Shown piece after piece: positions 5,173-10,556 of a stretch of 10,556 bases of DNA. The translations under genes were made by a program, and so were the position numbers. The notes below the pieces were generated by a model. The model made no database searches and was not told the DNA's origin. It worked only from the letters and a program-made list of their open reading frames with translations. The stretch's first letter is position 1; every line of letters begins with the position of its first letter. The stretch spans positions 1 to 10,556 of the forward strand of contig CATPCO010000368.1 in the NCBI GenBank assembly GCA_955652925.1, given 5' to 3'. This DNA is from an uncultured Xanthobacteraceae bacterium. Its GTDB lineage: Bacteria > Pseudomonadota > Alphaproteobacteria > Rhizobiales > Xanthobacteraceae.

Positions 5173-6987
5173 TTAATCCCTGACTTTCACATAGCTTCCC
5201 GGTGCGTCCTCGATGGGAGCGAGGCGTCCGCCACCCGGTTCACGCGCCGCAACCTCGGTGGGGTTCTGCGCTTTGAGCCAATGCAACCAGTGCGGCCACC
5301 AGGAGCCGGCATGCTCTTTGGCCCTCGACAACCAGCGCTCGACATTGGCGCTGGCCGGCTTGGGTCCGGTCCAATACTGATATTTCATCTTGTCCGGCGG
5401 GTTGATCACGCCGGCGATGTGACCTGATCCGGCCAGCACGAAGCGAACCTTTCCGCCGAAGAATTTGCAGCCCAGCGCCACGGATTTTGCCGGCGCAATA
5501 TGATCCTCGCGCGTCGCCAGATTGTAGATCGGAGCTTTTACGGCTTTGAGATCGAGCTTCTTGCCGCCGATGACCATCTCACCTTTGCTGAGCCGGTTTT
5601 CCAGGTAGCAATTGCGCAGATAAAACGAATGATTGGCGGCCGGCATCCGCGTGGCGTCCGAATTCCAATACAGGAGATCGAAGGGCGCCGGCTCCTTGCC
5701 CTTGAGATAGTTGTTGATGACGTACGGCCAGATCAGATCATTCGAGCGCAGCAGGTTGAACGCGGTCGCCATTTTTCTGCCTTCGAGATAGCCGCGTTGC
5801 TGCATTTCGCGCTCCCGCGCGGATATCTGCTCCTCATCGACGAACACTTTGAGATCGCCGGCATGGGTAAAATCGACTTGCGCAGCAAGCAGGGTGGCGG
5901 AAATGATGCGGCTATCGCCCGCGCTCGCCATGTGGGCGAGGGTGGTCGCGAGCAGCGTGCCTCCAACGCAATAGCCGAGCGCGTGAACCTCACGCTCTCC
6001 GGTTGCCTGCTCGATCATTTCCAGTGCGGCGAGCGGACCCTCGCGCAGGTAGTCTTCGAAGCTTTTCTGGGTGAGCTTTTCATCCGGGTTGACCCAGGAA
6101 ATCACGAAAACCGTAAGACCCTGGGCGACGCACCATCGGACGAAGGATTTCTCGGGAGTAAGATCGAGGATGTAGAATTTGTTGATCCAGGGCGGCACGA
6201 TCAGGAGCGGCTTTTCCAGCACCGTGCTCGTGGAGGGTGCGTACTGGATGAGCTGCATCAACTCGTTCTGGAAGATCACCTTGCCTTGCGTCAGCGCCAA
6301 ATTATGTCCGACTTCGAACGTCTTGGCATCGGACTGCCGGATCTTGAGGTCGCCGTGCCCGGCCGCAATGTCCTCCGCCAGCATATGCATGCCGCGCACC
6401 AGGTTCTCGGCATTCGAGCTCACCGTCTCGCGCAGAAGCTCGGGATTTGTCAGAACGAAGTTTGAGGGGGCGACCGCGTTGGCAATTTGCCGGACGTAGA
6501 ATTCCGCCTTTTGAAGAGTATGCGGATCAAGCCCCTTGGCCTCGTGCACCAGCCGGTTGGCCCAATCCACGCTCACCAGGTAAACTTGCTTGAGAAAATC
6601 AAAGAACTGGTTGCTCGACCACTCCGGATCGGAAAACCGTTTGTCTCTGGGATCGGGTGCGGCGACAGGTTGCACCGGTTCGCCGGCCATGCGCTTAACT
6701 GCGTTTCCCCACAGATCGAGATAAGCCTTGCCAAGGCTCGACTGCAATTCAAGCGCCCTGTGGGGGTCGCGAAGCCAATAGTCCGCCACCTGCCCAAGTG
6801 TCTTCACCACATCGGTGACTTGCGCATATTGGTCATCGGCACGGCCTTCCTCGCGTGGCTTGAGATAGGCTGCCACTGCCCGGCCGCCTTCTTCCACCAT
6901 GCGCGCAATGTTGTGCGCGAACTGCTCGACGTCTGCGGAGGGAGCTTTTCCCGGTTCTGACGAGGCTTTTTCTGATGGGGCTCTCAC
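5173..6987 (-). CDS. phaC: Class I poly(3-hydroxyalkanoate) synthase (PhaC)
   Basis: Polymerises (R)-3-hydroxyacyl-CoA, usually 3-hydroxybutyryl-CoA, into the polyester of cytoplasmic storage granules. From the GTG at 6987 it has 604 residues, normal for a class I enzyme working without a PhaE or PhaR partner. The N-terminal PhaC domain spans about 80-250 and an alpha/beta-hydrolase fold follows. The lipase-like box GYCVGG puts the nucleophile at Cys340; Asp495 in REDHIAP and His523 in GSGHIAGVINPP complete the triad, and the Asp-His spacing of 28 equals that remembered for Cupriavidus necator PhaC. PPWINKFYILDL and WPYVINNYL are further family hallmarks. GTG is preferred because GAGG (complement of 6995-6998) lies 7 nt upstream; an in-frame ATG at 7044 would add 19 unconserved residues. 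It is divergent from the lipoprotein/alaC group and may read through into gltI. Confidence 0.95.
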   Translation of the reverse strand: MRAPSEKASSEPGKAPSADVEQFAHNIARMVEEGGRAVAAYLKPREEGRADDQYAQVTDVVKTLGQVADYWLRDPHRALELQSSLGKAYLDLWGNAVKRMAGEPVQPVAAPDPRDKRFSDPEWSSNQFFDFLKQVYLVSVDWANRLVHEAKGLDPHTLQKAEFYVRQIANAVAPSNFVLTNPELLRETVSSNAENLVRGMHMLAEDIAAGHGDLKIRQSDAKTFEVGHNLALTQGKVIFQNELMQLIQYAPSTSTVLEKPLLIVPPWINKFYILDLTPEKSFVRWCVAQGLTVFVISWVNPDEKLTQKSFEDYLREGPLAALEMIEQATGEREVHALGYCVGGTLLATTLAHMASAGDSRIISATLLAAQVDFTHAGDLKVFVDEEQISAREREMQQRGYLEGRKMATAFNLLRSNDLIWPYVINNYLKGKEPAPFDLLYWNSDATRMPAANHSFYLRNCYLENRLSKGEMVIGGKKLDLKAVKAPIYNLATREDHIAPAKSVALGCKFFGGKVRFVLAGSGHIAGVINPPDKMKYQYWTGPKPASANVERWLSRAKEHAGSWWPHWLHWLKAQNPTEVAAREPGGGRLAPIEDAPGSYVKVRD

Positions 6988-7236
6988 GATACCGCCTCGG
7001 GCGGGTGTGGCAAGGACGCGGCACCGCCCTGCATCTGCCTGCATCTGACATGGACTTTACTCCGAACCCCCGCAAGACGCATCATGGGCCTTGCACGCTG
7101 GGCGGGGAACCAGACCCGGAGGTGCTTTAATGGGCTATTCATCTCGCTTTGGTCATATTGCCGCCAGCAACGTCCAATTAATTGAATTACCTCCGGTTTC
7201 GGACAGGACACGCGAGTCTCGGCGGGAGTATCAGAT
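6988..7236. promoter_or_regulatory. Divergent regulatory region between phaC and the lipoprotein/alaC/hom group
   Basis: These 249 bp must drive phaC leftward and the next genes rightward. No convincing sigma-70 hexamer pair was found. An AT-rich island at 7174-7190 stands out from the GC-rich background and contains the 10-bp palindrome CAATTAATTG (7175-7184), a possible operator or promoter core. GCATCTG is repeated directly at 7031-7037 and 7041-7047, across the alternative phaC ATG. A small ORF with a strong Shine-Dalgarno occupies 7130-7240. Confidence 0.45.
7116..7196 (+). promoter_or_regulatory. Inverted repeat pairing the small ORF's Shine-Dalgarno with a downstream anti-Shine-Dalgarno
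   Basis: CCGGAGGT (7116-7123) and ACCTCCGG (7189-7196) are exact 8-bp reverse complements 65 nt apart, with one more possible G-U pair (7124 with 7188). The upstream copy is the Shine-Dalgarno of the ORF at 7130; the downstream copy lies inside that ORF. Pairing would block initiation, and a ribosome crossing the ORF would break the pairing. Chance occurrence of such an 8-mer pair in a region this size is not negligible. Confidence 0.35.
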
Positions 7237-7240
7237 TTGA
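7130..7240 (+). CDS. Candidate 36-residue small protein or leader peptide
   Basis: An ATG at 7130 follows a near-ideal Shine-Dalgarno GGAGGTG (7118-7124) by 5 nt and opens a 36-codon frame ending in TGA at 7238-7240. The peptide begins MGYSSRFGHI and ends SRREYQI; it has no hydrophobic segment and no run of one amino acid that would mark a classical attenuator. Its stop overlaps the lipoprotein's TTG start as TTGA, a geometry typical of translational coupling. I recognise no homologue. Alternatively the stretch is simply a promoter or leader, since an AT-rich palindrome lies within it. The strong ribosome site and the overlap are seen directly; expression is unproven. Confidence 0.35.
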   Translation: MGYSSRFGHIAASNVQLIELPPVSDRTRESRREYQI

Positions 7241-7581
7241 GCAGCACGAGCTCCAGCCGGCCACTCGAGCCGCCTTTCGCTGCCGGGCTTTGCGTGCCCC
7301 TGCTGCTTGCGAGCCTGATGCTGGTTGCAGGCTGTGCGTCATCGAGCACGGGGGACCACTTGCCGACCGCGATGGGAGGGCTTCCAGCGGGGGCCCCATC
7401 TCGCCCAGCCACGACGGGCGCATATCCCGCGGTGAATGATGTGCCGCCACCCCGGGAAACCACGGTGCTGACCAGCGAGGAACAGAAAAAACTGCAAGAT
7501 GAGTTGGCCGCAGCGCGCGAGCGCGCCGCGGGAGCGGTCAACGCGCCGGCCAATTCGAGTGGCGGGGCCCGCAACCCGTGA
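7237..7581 (+). CDS. Small proline-rich lipoprotein of unknown function
   Basis: 114 residues. An N-terminal hydrophobic segment (about 14-31) ends in the lipobox LVAGC (29-33), so Cys33 would be lipidated and the protein anchored in the membrane facing the periplasm. The mature part is short and low in complexity: GGLPAGAPSRPATTGAYPAV, then VPPPRETTVLTSEEQKKLQ (69-87) and a charged helical stretch ELAAARERAAG. I recall similar small lipoproteins with a YPAVxDxPPPR core beside this aminotransferase in Bradyrhizobium-like genomes, but cannot verify it. The start is a TTG preceded by GGGAG (7224-7228) with 8-nt spacing; the first internal ATG (7318) would leave too short a signal peptide. It overlaps the candidate small ORF by TTGA and lies 54 bp before alaC. 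Function unknown. Confidence 0.75.
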   Translation: MSSTSSSRPLEPPFAAGLCVPLLLASLMLVAGCASSSTGDHLPTAMGGLPAGAPSRPATTGAYPAVNDVPPPRETTVLTSEEQKKLQDELAAARERAAGAVNAPANSSGGARNP

Positions 7582-7600
7582 TACAAAAGGGCTGCATGGG

Positions 7601-7620
7601 CCCGCAGAAATCACTGCGGG
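7601..7620 (+). promoter_or_regulatory. Hairpin just upstream of the alaC ribosome binding site
   Basis: CCCGCAG (7601-7607) and CTGCGGG (7614-7620) form a perfect 7-bp GC-rich stem with a 6-nt loop (AAATCA). It ends 1 nt before the GAGGA Shine-Dalgarno of alaC (7622-7626). No T tract follows, so it is a poor intrinsic terminator. It may separate expression of the lipoprotein and alaC, or guard the message end. Confidence 0.45.
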
Positions 7621-7635
7621 TGAGGACTTGGGGTA

Positions 7636-8853
7636 ATGGAAGAATTCCACCGCATACGGCGGCTGCCGCCCTATGTGTTCGAAGAGGTCAATCGCGCCAA
7701 GGCGATCGCACGCAATCGCGGCGCGGATATTATTGATCTCGGGATGGGCAATCCCGATCTGCCGGCGCCCGCTCATGTGATCGAAAAGCTCAAGGAAACC
7801 GTCGGCAAGCCGCGGACCGACCGCTATTCCGCTTCCCGCGGCATCGCGGGCCTGCGCCGCGCGCAGGCAGCCTATTATGCTCGGCGTTTTGGGGTGAAGC
7901 TCAACCCCGAGACCCACATCGTCGCTACGCTCGGTTCGAAGGAAGGCTTTGCCAATGTGGCCCAGGCGATCACTGCGCCTGGCGATGTGATCCTCGTCCC
8001 CAACCCCAGCTATCCGATTCACGCCTTCGGCTTCTTGATGGCGGGCGGCGTAATCCGGTCAGTCCAGTCTGAGCCTACGCCAGCATTTTTTGACGCCTTG
8101 GAACGCGCCATCATACATTCGATTCCAAAACCCATTGCGGTGATCGTCTGCTATCCCTCCAATCCAACTGCCTATGTAGCCGATCTCGAGTTCTACAAAG
8201 ACCTGATCCCGTTTGCTAAGAAGCATGGCGTTTTCGTGCTTTCAGATCTCGCTTATGCGGAGGTTTTTTTCGACAACAATCCGCCCCCGTCCGTCCTTCA
8301 GGTTGCCGGCGCAATGGATGTTGCCGTCGAATTTACATCGCTGTCGAAAACCTATTCCATGCCGGGCTGGCGGATCGGTTTTGCGGTGGGAAACGAGCGG
8401 ATCATTGCCGCGCTGAGCCGGGTGAAATCATATCTCGACTACGGCGCCTTCACTCCCATTCAGGTCGCGGCAACGGCGGCGCTCAATGGGCCGGATGACT
8501 GCATTCGCGAGATGCGGGAGACCTACAAACGCCGGCGTGACGTGCTGGTGGAGTCATTTGGCCGTGCGGGGTGGGAGATTCCGCCTCCACGTGCCTCAAT
8601 GTTCGCGTGGGCGCCTATCCCCGAGACATTTCAAAGCCTCGGGAGCGTGGAGTTTTCGACACTCCTGGTGGAAAAGGCGGAGGTCGCGGTCTCCCCCGGC
8701 ATCGGGTTCGGGGAATACGGTGAAGGATATGTGCGCATAGCGCTGGTGGAAAACGAGCAGCGCATCCGGCAGGCTGCCCGCAACGTTCGCCGGTTTCTTG
8801 AAACCGCTCCTGAAAAGTTGCACAACGTCCTTCCGCTCGCCAAACGGCGCTAA
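7636..8853 (+). CDS. alaC: Alanine-synthesising PLP aminotransferase (AlaC type)
   Basis: Fold-type I pyridoxal-phosphate aminotransferase of 405 residues, cytoplasmic; the AlaC reaction is glutamate plus pyruvate to 2-oxoglutarate plus alanine. The sequence follows remembered E. coli AlaC (YfdZ) closely: RLPPYVF (9-15), IIDLGMGNPD (32-41), YSASRGI (64-70), GSKEG (100-104), VPNPSYPIHAFG (121-132), PSNPTA (174-179), SDLAYAEV (203-210) and the PLP-lysine motif SLSKTYSMPGWRIG (235-248). Lys238 forms the Schiff base, Asp204 holds the pyridine nitrogen and Asn176 the ring oxygen. SPGIGFGEYGEGYVRIALVE near the C-terminus carries the substrate-carboxylate arginine. Close relatives are often labelled LL-diaminopimelate aminotransferase, so the substrate is less certain than the family. 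GAGGA lies 9 nt before the ATG. It sits 33 bp before hom. Confidence 0.9.
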   Translation: MEEFHRIRRLPPYVFEEVNRAKAIARNRGADIIDLGMGNPDLPAPAHVIEKLKETVGKPRTDRYSASRGIAGLRRAQAAYYARRFGVKLNPETHIVATLGSKEGFANVAQAITAPGDVILVPNPSYPIHAFGFLMAGGVIRSVQSEPTPAFFDALERAIIHSIPKPIAVIVCYPSNPTAYVADLEFYKDLIPFAKKHGVFVLSDLAYAEVFFDNNPPPSVLQVAGAMDVAVEFTSLSKTYSMPGWRIGFAVGNERIIAALSRVKSYLDYGAFTPIQVAATAALNGPDDCIREMRETYKRRRDVLVESFGRAGWEIPPPRASMFAWAPIPETFQSLGSVEFSTLLVEKAEVAVSPGIGFGEYGEGYVRIALVENEQRIRQAARNVRRFLETAPEKLHNVLPLAKRR

Positions 8854-8886
8854 AGTACACCGGCGCGGCGCAACTCAGAGCTTGCT

Positions 8887-10212
8887 ATGGCTGCCCCGCT
8901 GAAAATCGGTATTGCCGGTTTGGGCACGGTGGGCGTCTCAGTTATCAGGCTTATCGATCGCCAGCGTGCGGCGCTCGCCAGCTGCTGCGGGCGTTCGATC
9001 GAGGTGGTTGCGGTCAACGCGCGCTCGCGCGGCAAGCGGCGCGCAGTCGACATCAGGCGATTTCGTTGGCTTTCCGATCCGGTCGCGCTCGCTACCGATA
9101 GCGAGATCGACGTCTTTGTTGAACTGATCGGCGGGGAAGATGATCCCGCCAAAGGCGCCGTATCGGCCGCTCTCCACGCCGGGAAATCTGTCGTAACCGC
9201 GAACAAGGCCTTGCTCGCACGACACGGCGTAAAACTCGCCGCCATCGCGGAAAAGAATCGCGTCGCGCTCAATTTCGAAGCGGCGGTGGGAGGCGCTATT
9301 CCTATTGTGAAAACAGTGCGCGAAGGACTCGCAGGTAATTCGCTGTCACGCGTCTATGGCATCCTCAACGGCACATGCAACTACATCTTGAGTCGAATGG
9401 AGCAGGAAAAAATGGGTTTCGCCGAGTGCCTGCGGGAAGCGCAGCGCCTCGGCTATGCGGAGGCAGATCCGACGTTCGACGTCGAAGGACACGATACGGC
9501 GCAGAAACTTGCGATCTTGGCGAGCCTCGCATTCGGCACCAAGGTGGATGAGAGTGCGGTTTACGTCGAAGGTATCTCCTCGATCGCGCCTGACGATCTC
9601 GCATGGGCCGATGAGCTTGGGTACCGGGTCAAATTGCTCGGCGTGGCGGTCAAGACCGAAAAGGGCATCGAGCAACGCGTTCATCCCACCATGGTGCGCA
9701 AGGATACCGCCATCGCTCAGGTCATGGGAGTGACAAATGCCGTCACGATTGATGCGGACTCGATGGCACCCCTGACGCTTGTCGGACCAGGTGCGGGCGG
9801 CGTCGCGACGGCGTCCGCGGTGGTGGCTGACATCGGCGACATCGCCCGCGGAGTCCGCACGGCGCCCTTTGGGCGCCCTTCGTCACGGCTCGTGGCCACG
9901 GCCAAGGCACCCATGCAGCGGCACGAGGGCGGCTACTACATCCGCCTGCGCGCAGTAGATAAGCCCGGAACCGCCGCCAGCATTGCGAAGCGGCTTGCCG
10001 AGCAGAACATCTCTTTGGAATCCATTGTCCAGCGTCACCGCGGCGGGCCGCCTCAGGGTGGCGAGTCACCAGGGCGCTCGGGCGCGTCCGTTCCGGTCAT
10101 TCTCATCACCTATGCCACCACCGAGGACGCAGTGCGCAAGGCGCTGGCGGCGGTCGGACGTGACAAGGTGATCTCGGGCAAGCCGCAGGTCATTCGAATC
10201 GAGAAAAACTGA
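8887..10212 (+). CDS. hom: Homoserine dehydrogenase with C-terminal ACT domain
   Basis: Reduces aspartate 4-semialdehyde to homoserine, the branch step toward threonine and methionine, in the cytoplasm. 441 residues, the size of the monofunctional enzyme without an aspartokinase domain. The NAD(P)-binding motif GIAGLGTVG is at 8-16. VVTANKALLA (102-111) contains conserved Lys107. The catalytic domain shows YGILNGTCNYILSRM (157-171) and GYAEADPTFDVEGHDTAQK (189-207), with the Asp203/Lys207 pair used in hydride transfer. Residues about 349-435 form an ACT domain (YYIRLRAVDKPGTAASIAK), which usually senses threonine. A Gly/Ser/Pro-rich insertion at about 386-400 within the ACT domain seems longer than I expect. 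No strong Shine-Dalgarno is seen, so translation may depend on alaC, 33 bp upstream. TGA is followed at once by an in-frame TAA. Confidence 0.95.
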   Translation: MAAPLKIGIAGLGTVGVSVIRLIDRQRAALASCCGRSIEVVAVNARSRGKRRAVDIRRFRWLSDPVALATDSEIDVFVELIGGEDDPAKGAVSAALHAGKSVVTANKALLARHGVKLAAIAEKNRVALNFEAAVGGAIPIVKTVREGLAGNSLSRVYGILNGTCNYILSRMEQEKMGFAECLREAQRLGYAEADPTFDVEGHDTAQKLAILASLAFGTKVDESAVYVEGISSIAPDDLAWADELGYRVKLLGVAVKTEKGIEQRVHPTMVRKDTAIAQVMGVTNAVTIDADSMAPLTLVGPGAGGVATASAVVADIGDIARGVRTAPFGRPSSRLVATAKAPMQRHEGGYYIRLRAVDKPGTAASIAKRLAEQNISLESIVQRHRGGPPQGGESPGRSGASVPVILITYATTEDAVRKALAAVGRDKVISGKPQVIRIEKN

Positions 10213-10274
10213 TAACGTTTTCTTTCGCGGTTCGTGCGGGCAGGGCGCAAATCATCAAATCGCAAGGAGAGGAC

Positions 10275-10556
10275 ATGAACACCCAAGAACGCGGCACGAT
10301 CTCCTCCATTACTGTTCAGCCTCATCTTGCCCTCGAGCGCGTTCTCTCATTGGAAATTGTGCGCGTGACCGAGCGCGCCGCGGTCTCAGCGGCGCGATGG
10401 GCGGGCCGCGGCAATGAGCGCGCCGCCGACCAAGCCGCGGTCGACGCGATGCGTCGCGAGCTCAATAAGCTTCCCATAGACGGCACCGTGGTCATCGGCG
10501 AAGGCGAGCGCGATGAAGCGCCGATGCTCTTCATTGGGGAAACCGTGGGCAACAAG
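10275..10556 (+). CDS. glpX: Class II fructose-1,6-bisphosphatase (GlpX), N-terminal part (cut by window edge)
   Basis: Hydrolyses fructose 1,6-bisphosphate to fructose 6-phosphate in gluconeogenesis. The window holds 94 codons, open to the right edge. LEIVRVTERAAVSAARWAGR (26-45) and DGTVVIGEGERDEAPMLFIG (69-88) are hallmarks of the family; by comparison with remembered E. coli GlpX, Asp52 (in AADQAAVDAMR) and Glu76 (in IGEGE) are metal ligands. The catalytic DPxDGT region lies beyond the edge. The N-terminus is about 19 residues longer than in E. coli, but the strong Shine-Dalgarno AAGGAGAGG (10264-10272) just before ATG 10275 supports this start. It is 62 bp after hom, and its strong ribosome site suggests efficient independent translation. 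Confidence 0.92.
   Translation, partial: MNTQERGTISSITVQPHLALERVLSLEIVRVTERAAVSAARWAGRGNERAADQAAVDAMRRELNKLPIDGTVVIGEGERDEAPMLFIGETVGNK

Noticed and set aside
5500..6465. 321-codon plus-strand ORF opposite phaC
   Set aside because: It lies wholly antisense to a well-conserved phaC with intact catalytic residues, has no recognisable motif, and is expected from codon bias in GC-rich DNA.
6988..7044. phaC starting at the ATG at 7044
   Set aside because: It would add 19 unconserved residues; the nearest Shine-Dalgarno-like GGAG is about 15 nt away, whereas GTG 6987 has GAGG at 7 nt. Kept as an alternative only.
7339..8022. 227-codon minus-strand ORF across the lipoprotein and alaC
   Set aside because: Antisense to the conserved N-terminal half of alaC; no motif.

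Overview
The window looks like a chromosomal segment of a high-GC alphaproteobacterium, most likely of the order Hyphomicrobiales (Rhizobiales). The main evidence is gene order. A class I polyhydroxyalkanoate synthase (phaC) lies divergent from a row made of a small lipoprotein, an AlaC-type aminotransferase, homoserine dehydrogenase (hom) and class II fructose-1,6-bisphosphatase (glpX). From memory, phaC / aminotransferase / hom / glpX is an arrangement seen in rhizobia and relatives. The species cannot be named from this window alone.

Layout, left to right. (1) 1-704, minus: the N-terminal 234 residues of a multi-pass membrane protein of the spermidine-synthase-like fused family, cut by the window edge. 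(2) A divergent intergenic region of about 150 bp, then argC (852-1919, plus). (3) Convergent with argC and separated from it by 21 bp, an operon on the minus strand read gltI-gltJ-gltK-gltL (5115 down to 1941), a complete glutamate/aspartate ABC importer closely resembling the Escherichia coli GltIJKL system. (4) phaC (6987 down to 5173, minus), whose stop lies 57 bp upstream of gltI, so read-through from phaC into the transporter is possible. (5) A divergent regulatory region (6988-7236), which contains a candidate 36-codon small gene. (6) On the plus strand, the lipoprotein gene (7237-7581), alaC, hom and the start of glpX, which runs off the right edge.

Functionally the genes sit around glutamate/aspartate and central carbon. 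GltIJKL would import glutamate and aspartate. AlaC uses glutamate as amino donor to make alanine from pyruvate. Hom commits aspartate semialdehyde to threonine and methionine. ArgC is on the glutamate-to-arginine route. GlpX serves gluconeogenesis, and PhaC stores surplus acetyl-CoA carbon as polyester. That these genes are co-regulated is inference.

The protein-coding content is ordinary. The unusual material is in the gaps. The gltI-gltJ spacer is entirely filled by a palindrome of heptamer repeats (five TCAG-headed units facing five CTGA-headed units). A perfect 9-bp hairpin places the gltI Shine-Dalgarno in its loop and the gltI start codon in its stem. A strong Shine-Dalgarno in front of a 36-codon ORF, coupled by TTGA to the lipoprotein gene, has an exact reverse complement 65 nt downstream. 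No RNA genes, insertion sequences or CRISPR arrays were seen.
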